From Cellulomonas sp. B6 (GTDB taxonomy: Bacteria; Actinomycetota; Actinomycetes; Actinomycetales; Cellulomonadaceae): 42,550 bases of DNA. The stretch spans positions 1 to 42,550 of the forward strand of contig NZ_LNTD01000063.1 of NCBI RefSeq assembly GCF_001462455.1. Direction: 5' to 3'. The position numbers were made by a program, and so were the translations under genes. Numbering within the stretch: position 1 is the first letter of the stretch; every line of letters starts with the position of its first letter. Positions 24,983-33,384 of this stretch are shown piece by piece. A model generated the notes under the pieces. It was not told where the DNA came from. It ran no database searches and was given only the letters and a program-made list of their open reading frames with translations.

Positions 24983-25062
24983 GGGTCCGCTCCCTTGCGG
25001 CGTCCGTCGGTCCAGTCCCATACGGCTCTCATCGGCCGCCCCGCGAGAGGTCTTGACGCACG

Positions 25063-25105
25063 CGAGCGGGTGTCGCCCGGACGGACGCCGGACGACACCC
25101 GCTCG
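25063..25105 (-). terminator. Terminator of the subtilase gene
   Basis: Perfect 13-bp arms CGAGCGGGTGTCG (25063-25075) and CGACACCCGCTCG (25093-25105) around 17 nt, 15 bp past the stop of the minus-strand subtilase gene. Confidence 0.75.
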
Positions 25106-25119
25106 TCGCGGGACGGATG

Positions 25120-28100
25120 TCAGCGAGCGCTGATCACCTTCGCGGTGACGGTCGGCAGGTAGTTGCCGTCACCGAGGTAGAGCGCGGTGACCACCGACGA
25201 CGACCGCAGCGCCGGCAGCGTGACCGCCGCGGCCCCGTCCTGCAGGGTGTACGTCCCGACGGGCCGCAGCCCCAGCAGGACCGTGACGCGGCCGGTCGCG
25301 GCCGGTGCGCCCTCGCCGCCGCCGACGCGCACCGTGACGCTCGGCGTGCTGCCGCGCGGGACGGTCCACGACTCGGTCTCGAGCGTCGCGGTGGACGTGC
25401 CCGGCACCACGGCCACCTGGGACTGCCCCTCGGACCGTGCGACGTCGGCCGTGCCGTCGAACACCGCGGTGAGGCGGTGCGTCCCGGTGGCCAGGTCGCG
25501 CGGCAGGGGGATCGTCGCGGTCCCGGTGAGGCCGTCGACGACGAGCTCGCCCGACGCGACCACCTTGCCGCGCTCGCGCACGGTGACGGTGCCCGCCGGC
25601 GCCCAGCTGGCGCCCGTGACCGTGACGGTCGCGGTCGCCGGCTTGCCGTAACGGACGAGCGACGGGCTCACCCGCAGCGTGGTCGTCGAGGCGGACGCCT
25701 CGATCGTCAGCTCCACGACCGCCGACGACGACGCCGTGTACAGCGGCGAGTCCGGCGTGTACTGGACGCGCAGCGCGTGCGTGCCCGCGTTCAGCGTCGA
25801 CGTGGCCAGCACCCCGGTCCCGTCCGTCACGGCGGCCGTGCCGAGCTCGACCTCGCCGTCGTAGAACGTGAACGTGCCCGTCGCCTCCGGCGGGGTGACC
25901 GCGGCCTGCAGCAGCGTCTCCTCGCCGGCGGTGGACGAGGACTCGACGTCGAGCGTCGTGACGGTCTCGACGGCGTCGGGCACCGTGACGTCGACGACCT
26001 GCGCGCGGTCGCCCGTGCCGTTGGAGTGGTGCAGCACGAGGACCTTCTGGTCCGCCGCGCCGGGTCCGCCGTGCGCCTCGACCGTGGCGCCGTCGAACGT
26101 CTGCGAGACGAAGTCCGAGCCCACGTTCGAGCCGAACCACAGCGGCGGGTCGTACGGGTCGACCGTGAACGGCCCGACCTCGTCGACGATCCCGTCGGCG
26201 GGGAAGGCGTAGGTGCTGCGCATCTGCGCCCACACCGAGACCGGCGTGCCGGGCTCGACGCCGAGCGCCGCGAGCGGCACCGGGACGACGACGGTGCTGT
26301 TGTCGAACGCGCCCATCTCGATGTTCCCCCCGAAGGGGTACAGCAGCTCGGGCCCGGCGATCAGCTCGTTGGTGTCGTAGTCGTAGGTCTGCACGACCGT
26401 GTAGTCGGTCTCGTCGAGCTTGGCGACGACGGACATCACGTCGGGCTCGCCGTCGCCGTCGGTGTCGACGAGGACGAACGGCTTGAGCGCGTGGCCCAGG
26501 GCCGCCCAGTCGCCGTCCGTCGCGATCCCGACGCCCAGGTAGCCCTCGGCGGGGTCGCCGCCGTCGGCCGCGAGCGCGGGCGCCGTGGACGCCCACCCGA
26601 CGTGCCGGATGTCGCCCGCCTTGATCGTCGAGGCCGAGGTCTCGGCACCCGGCGGCAGCTCCTCGAGCCGCGGCGAGTCGGCCGCGTGCACGAGCGGCGT
26701 GGCCAGGCCGTACCAGCCGAGCGACTGCACGTCGCGCCCGCTGAACGCGAGCTCGGCGGTGGCGGCCGACGGGTCGGGGAACGCGAGCGGCGCGGCCTCG
26801 AGGTCGGACGTCGGGCGCGGCGTGCCCTGCACGGGCAGGCGCCACTCCTTGTCGCCCGACGTCAGCACGAGCCGGCCGGAGACCTGCGAGACGAACTCGC
26901 GCGGCAGGCCCGCGATCTGCTCGGCCTGCATGGTCGGGTCGATCTCGCGCTGCACGGTGGCCGGGTCGGCCGTGAACGTCAGCGTGACGACGCCCGTGCC
27001 GCCCGCGGGCACCCGCAGGTTGGCGGGTGCGGCCGTGATGGTCGCGCCGCCGGACGTGGTGCTCGACGTGACCTTCGTGGCGTAGGTGCGCGCCGTCGAG
27101 CCGAGGTTCTGCACCGTGACGGCCTTGCGGATCGTCACGGTCTTGTCCGCGAGCGGGACCAGGCCGAAGCTCACCGAGGTCTGCTGCGGCCGCTCGGCGT
27201 TGTAGACGAGCGTGTCGTTGGTGACCGCGGCGAGCGTGTCGACGCGGCCCGAGCCGACGCGCGGCGGGCCGAAGAAGACGTCGCCGCCGGGCTCGGTCGC
27301 GACGTCGTGCGTCGCGGTGTTGACGATCGCCGCCTTGATCTGCGCGGCCGACCAGCCCGGGTGCGCCTCGCGGACGAGCGCCGCGATGCCCGCGACGTGC
27401 GGCGAGGCCATCGACGTGCCGTTGCTGCTGGCGCCGCCGTTGCCGGAGCCGACGTTCGCCGACACGATCTGCTGACCGGGTGCCGCCACGTCGGGCTTGC
27501 CCCAGCCGAGCGAGCCGTGCACGCCGCGCGACGACGACGTCGAGAGCGTGTCGGGGGCGACGTCCTGCCGGGTGCTCAGCGCGAGCGACGGGCCCATCGT
27601 CGTGACGAGCGTGCCCGCCTCGATCTCGGGGAGCAGCGCGTCGGTCGAGGCGGCCGTGAGCTGGAAGCCGGGGATCGTCGCGTTGCCGCCGATGCCGGCG
27701 GAGAACACCGCGAGCTCGGTGGGCAGGAGCACGCCGACCGCACCCGCGGCCTCGGCGTTGTTGAACCGTGCGACCGAGCCGCACGCGCGGGTGGCGTCGT
27801 CGTCGTCCCACCACAGGTAGGCGATCTTGCCCGCGACGGTCGACGCCTGCTCGGGCGTGAAGGGGGTGCAGCCGTCGAACGTCGCGCCGACGTAGGCGAC
27901 GGGCGCGGTGACGTCGGGGCCGCTGTAGTTGACCGAGTTCTGACCGGCGTGCCGGCCGACGAGCGCCGGGTCGGACGCCTCGGTCACCTCGGTCGCGTCG
28001 AACGCGAGGTCCTTGCCGACCGACCACGCGACGGTCAGGCCCGCGAAGCCGTTGCCGGGCGAGCCGCCGACGTCCTCGATGTCGCCCTCGTTGCCGGCCG

Positions 28101-29256
28101 ACAGCACGACGGTCGTGCCGAGCGCGGTGAGCTCGGAGACCTGCAGCGACTCGGGGTCGTCGGCCGGCGCGCCGGCGGCGCCGAGCGACAGGTTGAGCAC
28201 GTCGATGCGGTCGTCGAACGATCCGTCGCCGTTGGGGTCGGCCGCCCAGTCGAGCGCGAGCGACGACAGGCTCGTGGAGCCCGCGACGTCGCCGAACACC
28301 TTGAGCGCGTACAGCTTGGCCATCGGCGCGGTGCCGGGGCCGACGGGCCAGTCGAGGACCGACTCGAGCGTCGAGTAGTCGCCGTCGAACGTCGTGCCGT
28401 CGGGCGTCACGCCGTAGCCGGCGGCGGTGCCGGCGACGTGCGTGCCGTGGCCGTGGACGTCGATGGGGTTCTCGTCGGGCACCGGGACGAGCTCGGCGGG
28501 GTCGGTGCCGTCCGCCCGGTAGTTGGTGCCGGCGAAGTCGTAGCCGCCGAGGAACTTGTCGGGGTCGAACGAGCCGGCCGGCACCGGGGCCGTGCCGTCC
28601 TCGCCGTACGCGGCCTCGTAGGCCTCGACCGTGCCGGGGCCGCCGAACGCGGCGTGCGTGTAGTCGATGCCGGTGTCGATGACGCCGACCGTGATGTCGG
28701 TGCCGAGCACGCCCGTGCTCTGCCACGTCGCGAGGGCCTTGGTGAACTCCACCTGCGCGGCGTTGTCGAGCGTGCGCTCGGCGACCAGGCGCACGGACCG
28801 GACGTTCGGGTCGTCGGCGAGCGTGCGCAGCTGGTCGGCGTCGCCCAGCACGAGCGCGCCCGACACGAGGTTCGTGACGGTGGCGAGGCGCTGCGGCTGC
28901 GCGGCGGCGGTGCGCGCGGTCGCGGTCGACGCCTCGGCCGGCACGACGTCCGCCGCGGCCGCCTCGGTCGTCGCCGCGGCCTCGCGGACCTGGGCCGGGG
29001 TGCCGCCCTCGGCGGCGACCTCGACGCCCGACGGGGTGTCGAGCTCGACGAACGCCGTGACGGTCCCGCTGGCCTCGGCGAGCGCGTCGCCGACGCCCTC
29101 GACCTTCGTGACCGGGACGTCGCCCGCGACGAGCAGGCCGGACAGGTCGTCCGGTGGTGGGGCGGCGCTCGCGGCCGGTGTGCCGAGCAGGGCGCTGGTG
29201 AGGACGACGGACGCGGCGGTCAGGCCGGCGAGCAGGCGACGTGGCATGGAATCCAT
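25120..29256 (-). CDS. Secreted S8 (subtilisin-like) serine peptidase with PA insert and Ig-like repeats
   Basis: 1378 residues. Signal peptide about 1-34 (RRLLAGLTAASVVLTSALLG, then ASAAP). A propeptide follows. Catalytic triad: Asp in GVIDTGIDYTH (about 194), His in GHGTHVAGTAAG (about 270), Ser in NGTSMASPHVAG (about 615). A PA-type insert with AGKIAYLWWDDDD lies between His and Ser. Residues about 1080-1378 hold three bacterial Ig-like domains of about 95 residues, probably for binding polymers or the cell wall. Architecture resembles large actinobacterial exoproteases. ATG 29247 is an alternative start with GGATGGA 5 nt ahead. Followed by a strong terminator. Confidence 0.92.
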   Translation of the reverse strand: MDSMPRRLLAGLTAASVVLTSALLGTPAASAAPPPDDLSGLLVAGDVPVTKVEGVGDALAEASGTVTAFVELDTPSGVEVAAEGGTPAQVREAAATTEAAAADVVPAEASTATARTAAAQPQRLATVTNLVSGALVLGDADQLRTLADDPNVRSVRLVAERTLDNAAQVEFTKALATWQSTGVLGTDITVGVIDTGIDYTHAAFGGPGTVEAYEAAYGEDGTAPVPAGSFDPDKFLGGYDFAGTNYRADGTDPAELVPVPDENPIDVHGHGTHVAGTAAGYGVTPDGTTFDGDYSTLESVLDWPVGPGTAPMAKLYALKVFGDVAGSTSLSSLALDWAADPNGDGSFDDRIDVLNLSLGAAGAPADDPESLQVSELTALGTTVVLSAGNEGDIEDVGGSPGNGFAGLTVAWSVGKDLAFDATEVTEASDPALVGRHAGQNSVNYSGPDVTAPVAYVGATFDGCTPFTPEQASTVAGKIAYLWWDDDDATRACGSVARFNNAEAAGAVGVLLPTELAVFSAGIGGNATIPGFQLTAASTDALLPEIEAGTLVTTMGPSLALSTRQDVAPDTLSTSSSRGVHGSLGWGKPDVAAPGQQIVSANVGSGNGGASSNGTSMASPHVAGIAALVREAHPGWSAAQIKAAIVNTATHDVATEPGGDVFFGPPRVGSGRVDTLAAVTNDTLVYNAERPQQTSVSFGLVPLADKTVTIRKAVTVQNLGSTARTYATKVTSSTTSGGATITAAPANLRVPAGGTGVVTLTFTADPATVQREIDPTMQAEQIAGLPREFVSQVSGRLVLTSGDKEWRLPVQGTPRPTSDLEAAPLAFPDPSAATAELAFSGRDVQSLGWYGLATPLVHAADSPRLEELPPGAETSASTIKAGDIRHVGWASTAPALAADGGDPAEGYLGVGIATDGDWAALGHALKPFVLVDTDGDGEPDVMSVVAKLDETDYTVVQTYDYDTNELIAGPELLYPFGGNIEMGAFDNSTVVVPVPLAALGVEPGTPVSVWAQMRSTYAFPADGIVDEVGPFTVDPYDPPLWFGSNVGSDFVSQTFDGATVEAHGGPGAADQKVLVLHHSNGTGDRAQVVDVTVPDAVETVTTLDVESSSTAGEETLLQAAVTPPEATGTFTFYDGEVELGTAAVTDGTGVLATSTLNAGTHALRVQYTPDSPLYTASSSAVVELTIEASASTTTLRVSPSLVRYGKPATATVTVTGASWAPAGTVTVRERGKVVASGELVVDGLTGTATIPLPRDLATGTHRLTAVFDGTADVARSEGQSQVAVVPGTSTATLETESWTVPRGSTPSVTVRVGGGEGAPAATGRVTVLLGLRPVGTYTLQDGAAAVTLPALRSSSVVTALYLGDGNYLPTVTAKVISAR

Positions 29257-29580
29257 CCCGGGGGTCGGACGTCGGGGGCACGACGACGTCACGGCAGGCC
29301 GCAGACGGCCCCCCCGGACGTCATACCCGACGTTGGCTGTGGTCACAGCCGCCGGGCACCCTGTGCACGCTACTGACCGGTAGGGGCTTTCGTCACCCCT
29401 TCTCCACAACTTCTTCTTCGTCCGGTTCGCCGTCTTCGCGAGTGCTTCACGGACGAGTCGGTGTCCCGTCCAGGTCGCACGACCTGCCGGTCGCCGCGGG
29501 CGCGCGGCGACCGGGGGTCGCGCGGGCGTGCGGCAGCGGGGCCGCGCGGGGGTGTGCCGCAGCGGGGTCGCAGGTGCGCG
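29257..29580. promoter_or_regulatory. Upstream region of the subtilase gene
   Basis: 324 bp between two minus-strand genes. TAGCGT on the minus strand (complement of 29367-29372) with GACGAA about 17 bp upstream is a plausible promoter, giving a leader of about 100 nt. GGCTGTGGTCACAGCC (29335-29350) is a 7-bp-arm palindrome downstream of it. No gene seen. Confidence 0.4.
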
Positions 29581-30138
29581 TCAGCGGGGCGAGAGCGCCT
29601 CGGTGCCGTGGGGCGGCGTCGGCAGCGGCCCGCCCCGCCGCCCGCCCAGCGGGCTGCCCGGAGGCGGGACGACCGGGATGGCGCCCGTGCGTGCGGTGAC
29701 GACCGGGATGGCGCCGGTGCGCGGCGGGACCACCGGGATCGCGCCCGTGCGTGCGGTGACGACGGGGATGGCGCCGGTGCGCGGCGGGACCACCGGGATC
29801 GCGCCCGTGCGTGCGGTGACGATCGGGATGGCGCCCGTGCGGGGCACGTCCGCCGCGGCGGGGGCGGCGGTGAACCGCGGCTTGCGGCCGGGGCGGCGGC
29901 GGAAGCGCCGCTGCTCGATGCCCTCGAGGGTCGTCGCGCGCCACACCGCGCCACCGTTGAGGCGACCGTCCGGCGGGGGCAGCCACGGCACCTTGCGGGA
30001 CAGCCAGACGCGGATCGTCGCGTGCTCGACGTCGAGCCGGCGCGCGAGCCGGGCGATGTCGTACAGGTCGTCGAGGCCGTTGCCGTCGGGTGCGGGGTCC
30101 ACGCCGCGCGCCGGGGGGCGGGCGTCGTCAGCGGTCAC
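29581..30138 (-). CDS. Helix-turn-helix protein with Pro-rich tandem-repeat tail
   Basis: 185 residues from GTG 30138; TACCCT (complement of 30146-30151) ends 7 nt upstream, so leaderless. Residues 22-80 form a MerR/excisionase-like helix-turn-helix: LDDLYDIARLARRLDVEHA, TIRVWLSRKVPWLPPPDGRL and AVWRATTLEGI. Residues 100-159 are six 10-residue repeats, RTGAIPVVTA alternating with RTGAIPVVPP. The tail ends Gly/Pro-rich. DNA binding is likely; the repeat tail has no known role and may vary in copy number between strains. Adjacent genes give no clear clue. Confidence 0.8.
   Translation of the reverse strand: MTADDARPPARGVDPAPDGNGLDDLYDIARLARRLDVEHATIRVWLSRKVPWLPPPDGRLNGGAVWRATTLEGIEQRRFRRRPGRKPRFTAAPAAADVPRTGAIPIVTARTGAIPVVPPRTGAIPVVTARTGAIPVVPPRTGAIPVVTARTGAIPVVPPPGSPLGGRRGGPLPTPPHGTEALSPR
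29662..29841 (-). repeat. Coding minisatellite: six 30-bp units in a 60-bp higher-order pattern
   Basis: Six 30-bp units encode RTGAIPVVTA or RTGAIPVVPP in alternation, so the true period is 60 bp (three copies). Units two to six are nearly identical; the first differs (Ile for Val). All units keep frame. Confidence 0.9.
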
Positions 30139-30254
30139 GGGAGCCAGGGTAGTGCGGGGCGGCGCGCCGAGGTGTGACGGTCCGGTAACAGGATGTGCAC
30201 ACGATCTTCGCGCGCTGAACCGCTCAAGCCGACTGGGCGACCGTCCGACTCACT

Positions 30255-30260
30255 TAACGT
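30255..30260 (+). promoter_or_regulatory. -10 box for the second VanY-like gene
   Basis: TAACGT ends 7 nt before the GTG at 30268 and there is no ribosome binding site, suggesting a leaderless transcript. Confidence 0.5.
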
Positions 30261-30267
30261 GTTTCGC

Positions 30268-31566
30268 GTGAGTGACAGATTGCCGAGCCGTCGGCGTCGG
30301 TCGGGCGGCGGCAGGCACGTCGCGCCACGTCCGCAGCCGGCCGCCAGCCCCCGTACCGTGCGCGCCGCACGGGTCCCGCAGCGCGTCGCCCAGGGCGGCG
30401 TCGCACTCGGCCTCGTGCTGAGCATGGGCGCCGTCGTCGCGGCCGCCGACGCCGAGCCGAGCATCGCCGAGGACGTCGCGGCACTCGTGCACACCGCGAC
30501 CACGGACACGCACGACGCGCGCACCGAGCAGCTGCGCGCGCAGGCCGTCCAGGCCGCGCAGGGCGTCGTCGAGCAGGTGTCGGTCGTCCGGTCCGACGCC
30601 GAGCAGGCCGCGGTCCCCGGCGAGGTCCTCGCCGAGCTCGACGCCGCGACGGCCGAGCTCCAGGCCGCGATGCAGGACGTCGACGCGCCCGCCGCCGCGT
30701 CGGACGTCGACCGCACGCCCAACGTGTCGCGCGACCTCGAGCGCACGTCCGCCGAGCAGGGCGCCGCGCCCGACGCCGCGGCGACGCCGCAGCCCTCCGC
30801 CGACGTGAGCGCCGCCGCGACGGACGCCGCAGCCGCGAGCCCGTCGCCGAGCGCCTCCGCGACCCCGTCCGCGACCGACTCCGCGACCGCAGCCGCCGCG
30901 CCCGCCCCGGGCACCTCCTCGACGCCCGCGCCGACGACCGGTGCGACCGGCGACCCGATCGCCGACGCGACGCTGCCCGACACGTCCGACCCCGCGACCA
31001 CGCCGCTGCGCGCCGCGCTCGACCGCGTCAAGCAGGCCGCCGAGGTCGTCCGCACGACGACCGAGCAGAAGAAGGCCGAGGCCGCCGCCGCCGAGGCCGC
31101 CGCCGCGGACGCCGCGCGCGTCGCCGCCGAGCAGGAGGCGCAGCGCGCCGCGTGGAAGGCGTCCCTGCAGGGGTACGCCAACGGCAAGATCCCGAGCTCC
31201 GCGCTGTGCGGCGTCGGGTTCGACGACCGGGCGATGCTGCGCTGCGACGCCGCCGAGGCGCTCGACGCGCTCGACGCCGCGTTCTTCGACCGCTTCGGCA
31301 CGCACCTGGCCGTCTCCGACTCGTACCGCTCGTACGCCGCGCAGGTCGCGTGCCGCGCCGCCAAGGGCTCGCTGTGCGCGACGCCCGGCACGTCGAACCA
31401 CGGCCTGGGCGTCGCGGTCGACCTCGGCGGCAGCGTGCAGACCTTCGGCACCGCGCAGCACCAGTGGATGCGCGAGAACGCCCCCGCCTACGACTGGACG
31501 CTGCCCGAGTGGGCGCGTGCGTCCGGCAGCAAGCCCGAGCCGTGGCACTGGGAGTACACCGGCTGA
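30268..31566 (+). CDS. Membrane-anchored VanY-like D-Ala-D-Ala carboxypeptidase
   Basis: 432 residues from GTG 30268. Basic N-terminus, one membrane segment (about 42-61, QGGVALGLVLSMGAVVAAA), then a 200-residue Ala/Asp/Pro/Thr-rich helical stalk with an AEAAAAEAAAADAAR coiled run. The C-terminal M15B domain has SDSYRSYAAQ, TSNHGLGVAVDLGG (zinc His and Asp) and the terminal PWHWEY (catalytic Glu, zinc His). Same plan as the protein at 1119-2159 but with an extra Cys pair (LCGVGF, RCDAAEA). Expected to trim peptidoglycan stem peptides at the cell surface. It is 17 bp upstream of the next gene, which has its own -10 box. Confidence 0.92.
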   Translation: MSDRLPSRRRRSGGGRHVAPRPQPAASPRTVRAARVPQRVAQGGVALGLVLSMGAVVAAADAEPSIAEDVAALVHTATTDTHDARTEQLRAQAVQAAQGVVEQVSVVRSDAEQAAVPGEVLAELDAATAELQAAMQDVDAPAAASDVDRTPNVSRDLERTSAEQGAAPDAAATPQPSADVSAAATDAAAASPSPSASATPSATDSATAAAAPAPGTSSTPAPTTGATGDPIADATLPDTSDPATTPLRAALDRVKQAAEVVRTTTEQKKAEAAAAEAAAADAARVAAEQEAQRAAWKASLQGYANGKIPSSALCGVGFDDRAMLRCDAAEALDALDAAFFDRFGTHLAVSDSYRSYAAQVACRAAKGSLCATPGTSNHGLGVAVDLGGSVQTFGTAQHQWMRENAPAYDWTLPEWARASGSKPEPWHWEYTG

Positions 31567-31583
31567 GTCCTACGATCGGCTGC

Positions 31584-32738
31584 ATGACGGAGCCGACGTC
31601 ACCCGTGCGCCCGCTGGTCGGGCGCGGTGCCGAGCTCGACGACCTCGACGACCTGCTCTCCGCGGTGTCCACGGGCGGCGGGGCGACCGTGCTGATCGAG
31701 GGCGAGGCGGGCGTCGGTCGCACGCGGCTCGTCGAGGCGCTGCAGGGGTCGGCGGCGCTGCTGGGGGTCGGCGTGTGCGCGGGGCGTGCGGCCGGCCCGG
31801 ACGGGTCGCCGTACGCGCTGCTCGCCGACGTCCTGCTCGCACCGACGCCACGCCGCGACTCCCGCGGCCCGGTCGTCGCCGAGCTCGACGCGCTGCTCGA
31901 CGTCCTGCCCGCCGAGCGCACCGCCGCGCCCGCGCGGTACGCGCGCGCCGACGAGCTGTTCGCGGCGCTGCTGCGCCACCGCGGCGAGCAGGGCCCGTGG
32001 GTGCTCGTGCTGGAGGACCTGCACCGTGCGGACGCGTGCTCGCTGCACCTGCTCGCCGAGCTCGCGGGCGAGGGCGCGCTGCCCCACGCCCTGACCGTGA
32101 TGACGTTGCGGGGCGTGCCGCACCGCACCGAGCTCGACGCCGTCGTGGCCGCGTGGACGCGCGCCGGTGCGCGGTACCTCGAGCTCGCGCCGCTCGCGCC
32201 GGCCGCGACGGTCGAGCTCGCGCAGCACCTCCTGCGGGCGACGGTGGGCCCGGCGCTGCGCGGCGTCCTCGCCACGACGGGCGGCAACCCGAGCCTCGTC
32301 GTGGAGGTGCTGCGGACCGCGCAGGCGTGCGGCGTGCTCGAGCGCTCGCGCGGCACGGTCGAGACCGTCGGGTCGACGTGGTTGGACCAGCTCGACGACG
32401 TGGGACGCGCGCACGTCGCCTACCTCGACGCGGACGTGCTGGACCTGCTCGGCACCGCGGCGGTGCTCGGGGCGTCGTTCGTCGTCGGGGACCTCGCGGC
32501 GCTGGCCGACGAGCCCGTCGCCGACTGCTGGCGGACCCTGCGGCACGCGCTCGCGGCGGGTGTCGTGCACGCGCGCGGGGACCGGCTCGTGTTCCGTCAC
32601 GACGTCGTCCGCACCGCGCTCTACGCGGGGCTGGGCGCCGAGCGGCGGCGCGCGCTGCACGCACGCGCGGCGTGGGCGCTGCGGGCGGCGGGAGCGCCGT
32701 CGCACGTCGTCGCGGGGCACCTCGAGCGCGCCCGCTGA
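31584..32738 (+). CDS. AAA/STAND ATPase resembling the N-terminus of a LuxR regulator, variant Walker A
   Basis: 384 residues; ATG 31584 with TACGAT (31571-31576) 7 nt upstream, so leaderless. LVGRGAELDDLDDLL is the usual opening of these ATPases. Walker A reads GEAGVGRT (residues 40-47) with Arg46 where Lys is expected; Walker B is VLVLEDLHRAD. The sequence then follows the helical STAND part (ATTGGNPSLVVEVL, VFRHDVVRTALYAGLG) and stops before any TPR repeats or LuxR helix-turn-helix. Compared with the 989-residue relative at 4736-7705 it is truncated but ends cleanly. Possibly a nucleotide-sensing partner or a decaying regulator. Confidence 0.82.
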   Translation: MTEPTSPVRPLVGRGAELDDLDDLLSAVSTGGGATVLIEGEAGVGRTRLVEALQGSAALLGVGVCAGRAAGPDGSPYALLADVLLAPTPRRDSRGPVVAELDALLDVLPAERTAAPARYARADELFAALLRHRGEQGPWVLVLEDLHRADACSLHLLAELAGEGALPHALTVMTLRGVPHRTELDAVVAAWTRAGARYLELAPLAPAATVELAQHLLRATVGPALRGVLATTGGNPSLVVEVLRTAQACGVLERSRGTVETVGSTWLDQLDDVGRAHVAYLDADVLDLLGTAAVLGASFVVGDLAALADEPVADCWRTLRHALAAGVVHARGDRLVFRHDVVRTALYAGLGAERRRALHARAAWALRAAGAPSHVVAGHLERAR

Positions 32739-32757
32739 GGGTGCGGACGTCCGTGCC

Positions 32758-33384
32758 CTACGGACGCGCCCGCAGGCGCCCGCGCCGGGGTCGCGCGGCG
32801 AACAGCGCCACGACGACCACCGCGCCCACGACGAGCAGCGGCACGTCCGGCAGGGTGCGCCACGGCGCCAGCGGACGTGCCCACGCCTCGACCGTCCCGT
32901 CGGCCGACGCTCCCCCGAAGAGGCAGCACCCCAGGTAGCCGAGCGCCGCCGCGAAGCCCGCCGTCGTTCCGGCCACGCGCGCGGCCGTCAGCGCGAGCGC
33001 GGCGACGACGACGAGGGTGCGCACCGCGGCGGCGGACGTCGCCGCGTCACCGCCGCGTGCGAGCGCGCTCGCCGCGACCAGGGCCGACGTCGCGACCAGC
33101 AGCAGCACGCCGAGCCCCGCGCGCAGCGCGCGCACGGGGCGGGGCGACCGCTCCTCGAGGGCGAGGTCCCCCGCGGTGAGGGGCGGGACGAGGCACGTCG
33201 CGACGACGAACGACGTGAGGACGGCCGTCGCGGTCTCGAGCGCCCCGCCGCGCAGCTGCGGCGTGCCCAGCGTCGCCGGGAGCAGCGCGGCGAGGGCCGC
33301 GACCCCGGTGGCCGCGAGCAGGGCCGGGCCGACCAGGCGCCGCGCGCACCACGTCGCGACGGGCCGGTCAGCACGCACGGGCAC
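32758..33384 (-). CDS. Hypothetical integral membrane protein of the ABC operon
   Basis: 208 residues from GTG 33384 with about five hydrophobic segments (for example GPALLAATGVAALAALLPA, LGVLLLVATSALVAASALA, LLVVGAVVVVALFAA). Its start overlaps the end of the preceding gene by 17 bp. Probably a subunit of the ABC exporter encoded upstream; no family recognised. Confidence 0.7.
   Translation of the reverse strand: MPVRADRPVATWCARRLVGPALLAATGVAALAALLPATLGTPQLRGGALETATAVLTSFVVATCLVPPLTAGDLALEERSPRPVRALRAGLGVLLLVATSALVAASALARGGDAATSAAAVRTLVVVAALALTAARVAGTTAGFAAALGYLGCCLFGGASADGTVEAWARPLAPWRTLPDVPLLVVGAVVVVALFAARPRRGRLRARP

Noticed and set aside
29335-29350. GGCTGTGGTCACAGCC as a Crp-type site
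   Set aside because: The half-sites are too close together compared with the Crp/GlxR consensus; left as an unassigned palindrome.
25117-29376. 1419-codon open frame on the plus strand opposite the subtilase
   Set aside because: Composed mostly of Arg, Val, Gly and His with no domain; it mirrors the high-GC subtilase on the other strand.
29662-29841. 30-bp repeats considered as a CRISPR array
   Set aside because: Units are contiguous without spacers and lie in a coding frame.
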